Positions 1 to 7,784 of a stretch of 64,000 nucleotides of DNA are shown here, one piece after another. A program made the position numbers and the translations under genes. Source of the stretch: Hyphomonas sp. Mor2 (lineage in GTDB: Bacteria > Pseudomonadota > Alphaproteobacteria > Caulobacterales > Hyphomonadaceae); NCBI RefSeq assembly GCF_001854405.1, contig NZ_CP017718.1:2356001-2420000 (forward strand), in the 5' to 3' direction. The notes under the pieces are model-generated. The model worked only from the letters and a program-made list of their open reading frames with translations. It searched no databases and had not been told where the DNA came from. Each line of letters opens with the position of its first letter. Within the stretch, counting starts at the first letter, position 1.

Positions 1-533
1 AAACCGTCATCCGCCAGTGTAATTGCCGATTCAAAATTGCTCGCCCATTCATTCTTGCCGTGGACGTCGTGCGCCGTTTTGTAGAGCGCAATCGCGCCCG
101 GAACGCCTGCCGACTTGCCCGATTGCCAGGCCTCGAGAAAGCCCAGAACTTCGCCATTTTCGACAAACAGGTTCTCGTCGATGGCCATCGGCGCCGTCTC
201 GCGGCCATCATAGACGGTGATCTCATCCTTCTCGCGCTCATAGACGACCATGAAGGCGCCGCCTCCAATGCCGGAGGATTGTGGCTCCACCAGACCTAAT
301 ACAGTGTGCACAGCAATCGCAGCGTCGACCGCATGACCCCCTCGGCGCAAGGCGTCCAGTCCAGCCTCGACGGCCCGAGGGTCAGCGGCAGCAACCATGG
401 CGCCATGGGTCCAGAGATCCTCTTCAACGACCGGCGGTTCCGGCGCTTCGATTTCAGAACTGTTATTGGCTTGCGCGCAGGCGGCCAGGCACAGGGCTGA
501 GGCGCCTACAAAAACAAGTGATCTTACTGACAT
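1..533 (-). CDS. ggt: gamma-glutamyltransferase, N-terminal part (cut by window edge)
   Basis: This is the first 177 residues of a protein running off the left edge. The family cleaves gamma-glutamyl bonds of glutathione in the periplasm. The N-terminus is a lipoprotein signal with lipobox LAAC (Cys19). After a short acidic/proline linker comes the family core: a GLDALRRGGHAVDAAIA segment, and then SSGIGGGAFMVVYE, the conserved glycine-rich loop. The catalytic threonine lies in the missing C-terminal half, so activity cannot be judged. A CGGAG sequence lies about 10 bases before the ATG at 533. The gene is divergent from the P1-family peptidase that starts at 606. The family call is firm; the substrate is inferred. 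Confidence 0.85.
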   Translation of the reverse strand, partial: MSVRSLVFVGASALCLAACAQANNSSEIEAPEPPVVEEDLWTHGAMVAAADPRAVEAGLDALRRGGHAVDAAIAVHTVLGLVEPQSSGIGGGAFMVVYEREKDEITVYDGRETAPMAIDENLFVENGEVLGFLEAWQSGKSAGVPGAIALYKTAHDVHGKNEWASNFESAITLADDG

Positions 534-605
534 TCGGTTACGCTCCGACTTGGCGAATTCATTACAGCACCGTAGAGCGGTTATCGAATGCAGGAAAGGC
601 TATGC

Positions 606-1583
606 ATGTCCAAGCCAGGTCAAAAAAATCTGATCACGGATGTTCCCGGACTTCGCGTCGGCAACGCTCAGGATGAAGCGGTTTTGACCGGCACCACCGT
701 CATCGCTTGCGATGAGGCTGCGGTCGCCGCGGTCGCGGTCGCTGGCGGTGGGCCCGGCACACGAGAAACTGACTTGCTGAGCCCTGACAAGCTGGTCGAA
801 GCGATCAATGCAATTGTGCTGTCTGGCGGCAGCGCCTATGGCCTCGCCGCCGCCGATGGGGTAGCCGCTCGGCTCGGTCAACAGGGAATCGGCTTCGCCA
901 TGAGTGAAGCGCCAGGGGTCCCCAAAACGCCGATCGTACCTGCTGCCATTCTCTACGACCTTGCCAATCGCGGCGACAAGAACTGGCAGGACAACCCGCC
1001 CTATGCCGCCCTTGGTCGCGCCGCACTGGACGCGGCGAATGAGACGTTCGAGCTTGGCCGCGCTGGCGCAGGTTTTGGCGCCAGGGCCGGACAGCATCGC
1101 GGCGGGCTCGGTTCGGCCTCGATCGTGACCCATGACGGAATGACCGTCGGGGCCATCACTGCCGTCAATAGTTTCGGCTCTGTCTATATGCCCGGCACAG
1201 ATGCCTTCTGGGCCTGGCCGTTCGAGATTGATGGTGAGTTTGGCGGCGCCCGCCCGCCTGCCGACTATGCCGCTGACGCTGAAGACTGGGGCGCGGCCAA
1301 GCAGAATCCTCAGCCGCGCGAGAATACGACAATTACCTGCATTGCCACCGATGTCGCGCTCACGCCGGGCCAGGCGAGCCGGGTCGCTCAAATGGCTCTA
1401 TCCGGCTTTTCGCGCGCCATCCGGCCGGTTTTCGCACCGTTCGATGGCGATGTGGTCTTCGTCGTTTCAACCGCGCAGCAGCCGCTGCCAGACCCGGCTC
1501 CACTGACCCTCGCCCGGCTCGGCGAACTCGCCGCCGGCACCCTCGCCCGCGCGATTGCCCGCGGGGTTCACGAAGCACAGTAA
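606..1583 (+). CDS. P1-family (DmpA/NylC-type) N-terminal nucleophile hydrolase
   Basis: A 325-residue member of peptidase family S58 (P1 family), which includes DmpA aminopeptidase and the nylon-oligomer hydrolase NylC. The N-terminal ITDVPGLRVGNA and the VLSGGSAYGLAAADGV segment are family hallmarks. These enzymes mature by self-cleavage that frees a nucleophile. Here the likely cleavage lies before Thr241 in ENTTITC, an Asn-Thr bond as in NylC rather than the Gly-Ser bond of DmpA. An AGGAAAGG ribosome site sits 7-8 bases before the ATG at 606; an upstream in-frame ATG at 588 lacks one. There is no signal peptide, so it is probably cytoplasmic. The substrate is unknown. Confidence 0.85.
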   Translation: MSKPGQKNLITDVPGLRVGNAQDEAVLTGTTVIACDEAAVAAVAVAGGGPGTRETDLLSPDKLVEAINAIVLSGGSAYGLAAADGVAARLGQQGIGFAMSEAPGVPKTPIVPAAILYDLANRGDKNWQDNPPYAALGRAALDAANETFELGRAGAGFGARAGQHRGGLGSASIVTHDGMTVGAITAVNSFGSVYMPGTDAFWAWPFEIDGEFGGARPPADYAADAEDWGAAKQNPQPRENTTITCIATDVALTPGQASRVAQMALSGFSRAIRPVFAPFDGDVVFVVSTAQQPLPDPAPLTLARLGELAAGTLARAIARGVHEAQ

Positions 1584-1600
1584 TTTCCTGAGTTCAGGTG

Positions 1601-1629
1601 TTGCTTTCCGGGAAACCGAAGAGTATGTG
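1601..1629 (+). promoter_or_regulatory. candidate promoter of tRNA-Arg
   Basis: TTGCTT (1601-1606) and TATGTG (1624-1629) are separated by 17 bases. They place a start site about five bases before the tRNA. Seen by eye only. Confidence 0.4.
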
Positions 1630-1640
1630 ACCTCTTCCGC

Positions 1641-1717
1641 GCTTCGGTAGCTCAGTTGGATAGAGTACTTGGCTACGAACCAAGGGGTCGGGGGTTCGAA
1701 TCCTCCCCGAAGCGCCA
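1641..1717 (+). tRNA. tRNA-Arg (anticodon ACG)
   Basis: A complete cloverleaf can be drawn. The acceptor stem GCTTCGG pairs perfectly with CCGAAGC. The D stem is GCTC/GAGT, the anticodon stem CTTGG/CCAAG encloses loop CTACGAA with anticodon ACG, and the T arm has TTCGAAT in its loop. The discriminator base is G and the CCA end is encoded (1715-1717). ACG, read as inosine, decodes the common CGU/CGC arginine codons. It stands alone, not in a tRNA cluster. Confidence 0.95.
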
Positions 1718-1740
1718 TTTTCTTGATTTTCATAAACCCC

Positions 1741-2406
1741 TTATTCCTCAGAGGCGGGCGGATCCGTCTTCAGCCGGATCGGGGGGCAGGCTTTGCGCGC
1801 TGCGAAGATCTTGCGTGAGTCGATGGCAATCCCGGCTTCGCTCAGCATGTTGCGCCCCACCAGAAGGGGATAATTGAAGCCGGAGCGGTCGGCGAGATTG
1901 ACCTCGCCATTGACGCGGATGCCGCCAATGCACAGGTCCATGTTCACCACCGGGCGGACAATCGTGCCGCCGCCGCGGCGGCGGATTGAGACCCAGCGCA
2001 CGACAGGCTCTGTGTAGATCACCTCACGACCGCGCCGACTGGTCAGCTTGAAGGTGATCATTTCCGGCATCGGGTCTTCCATCGATGTGTCGAAAATCGG
2101 CGCGATCTCGGCGGCTGGGGGATCGTCGGGCGCGTCGCCGCCGCCCATATCCTCATCGTCCAGCTCAGTGTCGCCAATCAGGACGGCCATCTCCTCGTCC
2201 GGGGCCGTATTCACGGCGAATTCGGGGGGCAGGATTTCGGCGTGAATAGACGTGGTCTTGGCGCCGCTATCGAGCTTGGCACGCATCAACAGGCCGTGCG
2301 GCATCACGCGCGCGTGCTCGAGCCAGCCGCGGGTGTGAAGCACGGGGGCATCAGATGCGCTGGTCAAGCTCACCGCCAAGGAAAGAAGAATCGATTGTCC
2401 CAACAT
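1741..2406 (-). CDS. retropepsin-like 'ATP-dependent zinc protease' family protein (secreted)
   Basis: A 221-residue protein with an N-terminal signal sequence (MLGQSILLSLAVSLTSASDA) and a domain of the RimK-associated zinc protease / retropepsin-like family (PF05618). The family's aspartate motif is seen as KLDSGAKTTSIHA, and a late LLVGRNML element matches the second half of the fold. An unusually acidic stretch of about 45 residues (TELDDEDMGGG and on) is inserted after the motif. The proteins are usually linked to cell-envelope or tail-processing roles, but no reaction has been settled. It lies downstream of ilvE on the same strand with a 34-base gap. Confidence 0.75.
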   Translation of the reverse strand: MLGQSILLSLAVSLTSASDAPVLHTRGWLEHARVMPHGLLMRAKLDSGAKTTSIHAEILPPEFAVNTAPDEEMAVLIGDTELDDEDMGGGDAPDDPPAAEIAPIFDTSMEDPMPEMITFKLTSRRGREVIYTEPVVRWVSIRRRGGGTIVRPVVNMDLCIGGIRVNGEVNLADRSGFNYPLLVGRNMLSEAGIAIDSRKIFAARKACPPIRLKTDPPASEE

Positions 2407-2440
2407 TGGCGCCCCTAATTGTAGAATTATGCGGCATTAT

Positions 2441-3325
2441 TTAGGCAGGCATTGGGATCCGTCTGTAGACCAGATCCGCATAGTCATGCACCAGCGCTTC
2501 TGACGTTTGCCCCGGCGTATATCGGAACTCGCCAATCTCCGCGACGGGCGTGATCTCAGCGGCGGAGCCTGTGATGAAGCACTCATCAAACGTCCCAAGC
2601 TCATCTGGCATGATCGCCCGTTCAATCACTTCAATCTGGCGCGCTTTGGCGAGCTTGATCGCCGTCTGGCGCGTGATGCCGTTCAAGAAGCAATCCGGGG
2701 TCGGCGTATGGATCGCACCGTCGCGCATGAAGAAAATGTTCGCTCCTGTCGCTTCAGCCACCTGGCCGCGATAATCGAGCATCAGGGCGTCTGCATATCC
2801 GTCATTCTCCGCTGCATGTTTGGAGAGGGTGCAGATCATATAGAGTCCCGCAGCCTTCGCGTGACAGGGGGCGGTGAGCGGGTCGGGACGGCGATAAATC
2901 GCGTGCGTCATCCGAATGCCTTTCATCTTATCTGCGAAATAGTCGCCCCAAGCCCAGACGGCGACGGCCAGGTGAATCGTGTTGTTTTGCGCTGACACGC
3001 CCATCATTTCGCTGCCACGCCAGGCGAAAGCGCGGACATAGGCATTCTCCAGGCCAGACTTGGCAAGCGCCTCTTCCTTGATCTTCTCAAGCTCATCAAC
3101 CGATACCGGGAGCTCGAAACCCATGATCTTGGCAGAGTTTGCCAGGCGCTCGGAATGGCGTCGCGACGCATAGATGACGCCGCCATAGGCCCGCTCACCT
3201 TCGAACACGCACGAGGCATAGTGCATGGCATGCGTCAGCACGTGCACTTTCGTATCCCGCCACGGGACGAACTCACCGTCCATCCAGATGTAACCGTCCC
3301 GATCATCATAGGCTTGGTCTGCCAT
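2441..3325 (-). CDS. ilvE: branched-chain amino acid aminotransferase
   Basis: A fold-type IV PLP aminotransferase of 294 residues. It transfers amino groups between glutamate and the keto acids of leucine, isoleucine and valine. The PLP lysine is Lys157 in CHAKAAGLYM, and the phosphate-binding part is seen in TGSAAEITPVAEIG. The chosen start, MADQAYDD, has an AGGAAA site about 7 bases upstream. An in-frame ATG at 3355 would add ten residues without a better site. The gene is divergent from the MarR-type regulator. D-amino acid aminotransferases share the fold, but length and motifs favour IlvE. Confidence 0.92.
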   Translation of the reverse strand: MADQAYDDRDGYIWMDGEFVPWRDTKVHVLTHAMHYASCVFEGERAYGGVIYASRRHSERLANSAKIMGFELPVSVDELEKIKEEALAKSGLENAYVRAFAWRGSEMMGVSAQNNTIHLAVAVWAWGDYFADKMKGIRMTHAIYRRPDPLTAPCHAKAAGLYMICTLSKHAAENDGYADALMLDYRGQVAEATGANIFFMRDGAIHTPTPDCFLNGITRQTAIKLAKARQIEVIERAIMPDELGTFDECFITGSAAEITPVAEIGEFRYTPGQTSEALVHDYADLVYRRIPMPA

Positions 3326-3378
3326 TGGCTTTTCCTGTCTTGCACTTTTACTCAATTCACGGGCATTCTCAGATCACC

Positions 3379-3852
3379 ATGGTGTATGTCAACCAAATAC
3401 GGGCAAATGCGCCCGGCTTCGATCCGCGACTGTTTCTTCGCGATGAGGAACTGGATTATGGAATCGCCTTGCTTCTGGCCGGAGAACGCGCGCTGATGAA
3501 GGCTGCGGGCGAGATCGCGCGCGACTTTGACCTGCCGCCTTTGGCCGCGCGCGTCCTCATCACAATCCGGTTTCAGCCTGGCCAGACCGTGACCGGTTTG
3601 CGCGAGCAACTGGACTCCACCACCCCGACACTCGCCCGCATTCTCGGCGATCTCGATCAGCGCGGACTGATTGAGCGGCGCCAAAGAGATGATGGCGATC
3701 GCCGGACACGGTCTCTCTATCTCAGCCATGAAGGCAAGCGGATGACAGATCAGGCAACGCTGACCATGCGCGACCGGCTGCGTGCGGCGTATCGGGCCGC
3801 CGGATCAGGTGCTGTCAGCGGCGTTCGGGCTGTGTTAGAGGCGCTGATATGA
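3379..3852 (+). CDS. MarR-family transcriptional regulator (PetP-like)
   Basis: A 157-residue winged-helix protein. The core reads TGLREQLDSTTPTLARILGDLDQRGLIERR, followed by the wing RDDGDRRTRSLYLS, the usual MarR pattern. The stop codon overlaps the next ATG (ATGA at 3849-3852), so it is translationally coupled to an OmpR-type response regulator. This MarR/OmpR pair matches the PetP/PetR pair described in Rhodobacter, though no petABC genes are nearby. The start at 3379 (MVYVNQIRAN) is chosen because earlier codons overlap the ilvE start region; no strong ribosome site is visible. Confidence 0.85.
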   Translation: MVYVNQIRANAPGFDPRLFLRDEELDYGIALLLAGERALMKAAGEIARDFDLPPLAARVLITIRFQPGQTVTGLREQLDSTTPTLARILGDLDQRGLIERRQRDDGDRRTRSLYLSHEGKRMTDQATLTMRDRLRAAYRAAGSGAVSGVRAVLEALI

Positions 3853-4526
3853 GGGCTGAAACGCATCTTCTTATTGTCGACGATGATGATCGGATCCGCG
3901 ACCTGCTCAAGCAGTATCTGACGCGCGAAGGACACAGCGTCACCACCGCGCCGGATGCCGCGGCTGCGCGCAAGCTGTTCCAGACGTTCAGCTTCGATCT
4001 GGCCGTGTTCGACATCATGATGCCGGGCGAGGACGGGCTCAGCCTGCTCAAGGCCTTGCGCGATGAGGGCAATGATACGCCGGTCATGCTGTTGACCGCT
4101 CGCGGTCAGGCCGATGACCGGATTGAAGGGCTTCGCCTCGGCGCCGACGATTATCTGCCTAAACCATTTGAACCCGAGGAGCTCGCCCTGCGCGCCGCCG
4201 CGATCCTCAAACGCAGCCATGTGCCGCCGCCACCGGAAGAGATTGAAATGTCCGGCCTGGTCTTCGAACCAGCCAAGGGTCTGCTGCATGGCCCGGAGGG
4301 TCACATCCGCCTCACCGACAGCGAGCTTCAGCTGCTCAGCTTGTTGGCGCAAAAGCCTGGCGATCCGATTTCGCGGGAGGATCTTGCCGCGCAGGCCTCG
4401 AACGGAACGGAACGCAGCATTGACGTTCAGGTCACCCGCCTGCGCAAGAAAATCGAACCTGACCCGAGGAACCCCATTCACATCCAGACGGTGCGCGGTA
4501 TCGGATATCGGCTGATGCCGGATTAA
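3849..4526 (+). CDS. OmpR-family response regulator (PetR-like)
   Basis: A 225-residue two-component regulator. The receiver domain (about residues 5-118) has the acidic cluster Asp11-14, the phosphorylation site Asp55 in VFDIMMPG, Thr83 and Lys105 in YLPKPFE. The C-terminal winged helix (about 130-222) ends in RSIDVQVTRLRKKIEPDPRNP and VRGIGYRL, typical of OmpR/PhoB proteins. It overlaps the MarR gene by four bases. No kinase is in the operon; the EnvZ-like kinase at 6486-7784, on the same strand 2 kb downstream, is a possible but unproven partner. Confidence 0.9.
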   Translation: MRAETHLLIVDDDDRIRDLLKQYLTREGHSVTTAPDAAAARKLFQTFSFDLAVFDIMMPGEDGLSLLKALRDEGNDTPVMLLTARGQADDRIEGLRLGADDYLPKPFEPEELALRAAAILKRSHVPPPPEEIEMSGLVFEPAKGLLHGPEGHIRLTDSELQLLSLLAQKPGDPISREDLAAQASNGTERSIDVQVTRLRKKIEPDPRNPIHIQTVRGIGYRLMPD

Positions 4527-4543
4527 TCGAAGGGACGACCTCC

Positions 4544-5155
4544 ATGCTGAAACTCCACCATCTGCGCGTTGGGCGCTCGATCTTTACCGTCTGGCTGCTC
4601 GAGGAACTCGGCGCCGAGTACAAGATGGACATCTATGATCGTAATGAAATGGGCCGTGCGCCGCCGGAACTGAAAAACGCACATCCGCTCGGCAAGTCAC
4701 CCGTGATTGATGATGATGGCTTTGTCCTGGCAGAATCCGGCGCGATCGCACTCTACCTGCTCGAGAAGTTTGACCCGGACAACAAGTTTGGCCCGCCTGC
4801 CGATCCCAAGGGTCACGCCGAGTGGATGCAATGGTTGATGTATACCGAAGCGTCTGCCTTCGCACCGATGCTGATCAAACTGCTGCTCTCCCGCAGCGAA
4901 GACAAGCCGCCCGTCTTTGACATGTTCGCGGCGGGCGAGGTGGCTTTACAGCTCGGTTATGTCGAGGCCCGGTTGGCCGACCGCGACTATGTCATGGGCG
5001 ATGCGTTCTCGGCGCCGGATATCGGCATGACCTATGTTGCGGAAATGGCGGAGCGCCTTGGCGAGCTTGGCCCGTATCCCAAACTCAGCGCCTATCTCGC
5101 CCGCAACAAAGCCAGACCCGCCTTTCAACGAGCCCTGGAAAAAACGGGCGGCTAA
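4544..5155 (+). CDS. glutathione S-transferase family protein
   Basis: A 203-residue soluble protein with an N-terminal thioredoxin-like domain and a C-terminal helical domain. LHHLRVGRSIFTVWLLEELG and NAHPLGKSPVIDDDGFVLAESGAI are the glutathione-binding parts (the SP motif and ESGA). An AGGGA site stands about 10 bases before the ATG. It lies 17 bases after the response regulator and may be co-transcribed. Such proteins conjugate or reduce electrophiles with glutathione. The usual catalytic Ser/Tyr near residue 10 is not obvious; Arg-Ser (residues 9-10) is the nearest candidate. Confidence 0.88.
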   Translation: MLKLHHLRVGRSIFTVWLLEELGAEYKMDIYDRNEMGRAPPELKNAHPLGKSPVIDDDGFVLAESGAIALYLLEKFDPDNKFGPPADPKGHAEWMQWLMYTEASAFAPMLIKLLLSRSEDKPPVFDMFAAGEVALQLGYVEARLADRDYVMGDAFSAPDIGMTYVAEMAERLGELGPYPKLSAYLARNKARPAFQRALEKTGG

Positions 5156-5212
5156 GCGCCGGTCTGGCGCACCTGATCTTTCAGCGTGAACGTCTCTTCG
5201 TTCAAGCTGTCC

Positions 5213-5395
5213 CTAGCTCTTGCCGCGGCGAACACGGCGGCGACGCCAGCCACGGCGCGACTCTGGTTTTGGGGTCGGCTCAGCCGTGACGAACTCGTCC
5301 ACATCGCCAATGGCATTCACAAGCGAGCGGGAACGCTCGAGCAGGTGCTCTGGCTGTGAACTTGGCGAGATCCTATTTCCTTCAGTCCGATACAT
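5213..5395 (-). CDS. small hypothetical protein with arginine-rich tail
   Basis: A 60-residue open frame in the 330-base stretch between the glutathione transferase and the OxyR-like gene. In its favour is a good ribosome site, AAAGGA, about 8 bases before ATG 5395. The N-terminal half is polar with a short amphipathic segment (LLERSRSLVNAIGDVDEF). The C-terminus is strongly basic (RRGWRRRRVRRGKS), which could bind nucleic acid or phospholipid. I recognise no family. Otherwise this stretch shows nothing but a weak hairpin near 5186-5205. Confidence 0.4.
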   Translation of the reverse strand: MYRTEGNRISPSSQPEHLLERSRSLVNAIGDVDEFVTAEPTPKPESRRGWRRRRVRRGKS

Positions 5396-5492
5396 AACTT
5401 TTTCCTTTCAACTTGACCGCAGCGGAAATGGGTCCAGATACATGATAATTCCAATCTAAAGATACTGATTTACCGATAGCTCAGGACTATTG

Positions 5493-6407
5493 ATGCGCCC
5501 GACCCTTAGACAGCTCCAATATATCGTCGCCGTCGCCGATACCGGCCGATTTCACGAGGCCGCCAAACGCCTTCATGTCAGCCAGCCCAGTCTCTCTGCA
5601 CAGATTGCCGAGGTTGAGAAACAGCTGGACATCCAGCTAATCGAACGGGGCCGCAATGGCGCCTTGATGACGCCGCTCGGGATCGAGTTTGTCCGCCGCG
5701 CCAGACTTATTTTGCGCGATGTCGAAGATCTGAAATCTGCCATGCAGGTCAGCGATGAAGCGTTTGCAGGCCGGATCCGCATGGGCGTGCTTCCTTCGGT
5801 CGGCCCCTATCTCCTACCACCTGTGGTCACCGACCTGCACCGGTCCTATCCGAACCTGCGTCTGATCATCCAGGAGCATTGGGCTGATGATCTCGACCGT
5901 CTGATCAAGGAAGGCGCGCTCGATTGCGCCATATCTGCGCCGGAAAACCACAAGGATCTGGCGAGCGAACTGCTGTTTGAAGAGCCGCTCTGGATCTGTA
6001 CCGCACCGGACGACCCCCTTGCTGGCCAGGGCGCCGTCCCGCTCGAAGCCTTGCGCGACCGGGAGCTGCTCAGCGTTGGACAAAGCCACCGCTGGAACGG
6101 TACGATCGAGCAGCTGGCCGAATTGGCGGGCGCCAAGATGAGCGGGGTGTTTACCGGCACCAGCCTCGACGCCATTCGCCACATGTCCGCGACCGGTGCA
6201 GGGATCGCCATCCTGCCAGCTATCTATGCGTTGGCGGAGGCCCGCCGCGATGCGGATCTGGTCCTGCGTCCGCTCGATCATCAGCTGGCCAGACGCGCGG
6301 TCGCCCTGGTCTGGCGCCCGACTTCCCCACTTGAGCCAAGCTTTCTGAAGATCGCCGAGATCCTGCAACAGGACGCGAAAGCGATTCTCAGCGAAACTGG
6401 CGGCTGA
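5493..6407 (+). CDS. LysR-family regulator, OxyR-like but without redox cysteines
   Basis: A 304-residue LysR-type regulator. The N-terminal helix-turn-helix is at about 5-60 (LRQLQYIVAVADTGRFHEAAKRLHVS). The effector domain carries OxyR-like segments such as TSLDAIRHMSATGAGIAILP. In OxyR the peroxide-sensing cysteines lie in GHCLRDQ...C; here the aligned stretch is VGQSHRWNGTIEQL, with Ser198 at the first position and no second cysteine. The only cysteines are Cys145 and Cys169. It may sense a different signal or be constitutive. A TTG precedes the ATG at 5493, which has AGGA 6-7 bases upstream. Confidence 0.85.
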   Translation: MRPTLRQLQYIVAVADTGRFHEAAKRLHVSQPSLSAQIAEVEKQLDIQLIERGRNGALMTPLGIEFVRRARLILRDVEDLKSAMQVSDEAFAGRIRMGVLPSVGPYLLPPVVTDLHRSYPNLRLIIQEHWADDLDRLIKEGALDCAISAPENHKDLASELLFEEPLWICTAPDDPLAGQGAVPLEALRDRELLSVGQSHRWNGTIEQLAELAGAKMSGVFTGTSLDAIRHMSATGAGIAILPAIYALAEARRDADLVLRPLDHQLARRAVALVWRPTSPLEPSFLKIAEILQQDAKAILSETGG

Positions 6408-6485
6408 CCCGGACCCTACCCAAGGCAGGCGCGTCTGCTTATAGATTCTCCTTGTTGCCGGATGCGGCCATGGGAACCGGAATTG

Positions 6486-7784
6486 ATGAGCAGTTTTCGC
6501 CTGCGAGATTATACGCCGAAGAGCTTGTATGGACGGCTCGCCACTTTGGTGGCGCTGCCGGTTATCGCCATCTTCGCGATATTCGCGCTCTATTATTATC
6601 AGGAACACATTCGCGACGTGAACGAAAAGCTGTCGCAATCGATCGCGCGCGAGGTCGGCTTGATGGTCGATGTCTGCCAACGTTCGAACCTCGCGCCAAA
6701 CGACGAAGCGCGCGTGGAAATGCAATTGGGACTGCAGCTCGATTGTGATTATGAAAATGCGATGACCTGGCCCATGGGCGCCAGAGAAAGCTTCAGCTAT
6801 GACGATGTCTTGCGTGGTCAGATCAATGCGGTGACCGAGCACGATCTTCAGGTCCGGGTCATCGAATCCGGACGGGTGCTGGATTTCAGACATGCGGGTG
6901 AGGATAAGACGGTGCGCGTGGTGGTCGACCGCAAGCGAGCGCTTGCCGCGAACACGCACTTCACGATTGTCTGGGTCCTTCTCGGGGCCCTGTTCATGCT
7001 TACGCTCGCCTTTGCCTTCCTGCGCAACCAGGTCCGATCGATCCTGCGCCTGACCGAAGCGGCGAAGGCCTTTGGGCGTGGCCGCGATGTCCCGGGTTTT
7101 CGTCCAAGCGGCGCCACCGAGATTCGCGACGCCGCTCGTGCAGTAACGGATATGCGCGCGCGCCTGACGGCCTTCACCGACCAGCGCACCGCAATGCTCG
7201 CTGGGGTCAGCCATGATCTACGCACGCCGCTCACGCGGCTGAAATTGCAGCTCGCGATGATGGAACAGAGCGAAGAGATTACCGGCGCGCGCGCCGACCT
7301 CGATGATATGTCCAAGATGCTCGACGAGTATCTGGCCTTTGCCAGCGGCGAGGAAGGCGAGCGGGCCGAGGTCCTGCGCCTTGATCATATCACCCGTACC
7401 GTTGCTGAGCGAATTGATGGCGTCCAGGTTCAGGAGGCCCCCGAAATCACGCTCACTACCCGCCCCATGGCGTTGACCAGGACCCTGTCCAATCTGATGT
7501 CGAACGGCGTCGGATACGGAAATCGCTGCGAGGTGCAGCTCGTCAAAGGCCCGCGCATGGCCGAAATCTTGATCGATGATGACGGACCCGGAATCCCGGA
7601 AGATAAACGCGAGGACGCCTTCCGACCGTTTCACCGTCTTGACGATGGCCGGTCACAAAATGTGTCCGGCACCGGACTGGGTCTGACTCTGGCGCGGGAT
7701 TTCGCCCGCAGTCATGGCGGCGATATTCGCCTTGAAGACAGCCCGATGGGTGGTCTTCGGGTTCGGTTGAGATTGCCTTACTAG
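6486..7784 (+). CDS. EnvZ-like membrane sensor histidine kinase
   Basis: A 432-residue sensor. Two membrane segments (about 16-37 and 160-180) flank a periplasmic loop of roughly 120 residues. A HAMP-like linker follows, then the H-box GVSHDLRTPLTRLK with His243. The ATPase part shows NLMSNGVGYG (N-box), DDDGPGIPED (G1) and GTGLGLTLARDFA (G2). The family autophosphorylates and passes phosphate to an OmpR-type regulator. No regulator gene is adjacent; 3849-4526 is the nearest candidate. An in-frame ATG lies at 6462. The stop overlaps the convergent COQ9-like gene by four bases. Confidence 0.9.
   Translation: MSSFRLRDYTPKSLYGRLATLVALPVIAIFAIFALYYYQEHIRDVNEKLSQSIAREVGLMVDVCQRSNLAPNDEARVEMQLGLQLDCDYENAMTWPMGARESFSYDDVLRGQINAVTEHDLQVRVIESGRVLDFRHAGEDKTVRVVVDRKRALAANTHFTIVWVLLGALFMLTLAFAFLRNQVRSILRLTEAAKAFGRGRDVPGFRPSGATEIRDAARAVTDMRARLTAFTDQRTAMLAGVSHDLRTPLTRLKLQLAMMEQSEEITGARADLDDMSKMLDEYLAFASGEEGERAEVLRLDHITRTVAERIDGVQVQEAPEITLTTRPMALTRTLSNLMSNGVGYGNRCEVQLVKGPRMAEILIDDDGPGIPEDKREDAFRPFHRLDDGRSQNVSGTGLGLTLARDFARSHGGDIRLEDSPMGGLRVRLRLPY

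Noticed and set aside
600-1391. 263-residue open frame on the minus strand opposite the P1-family peptidase
   Set aside because: Shadow of the real gene; sequence is low in aliphatic pattern, with no known motif and no ribosome site.
5814-7214. 466-residue minus-strand frame spanning the OxyR-like and kinase genes
   Set aside because: It runs across two clearly coding genes on the other strand and has no motif of its own.
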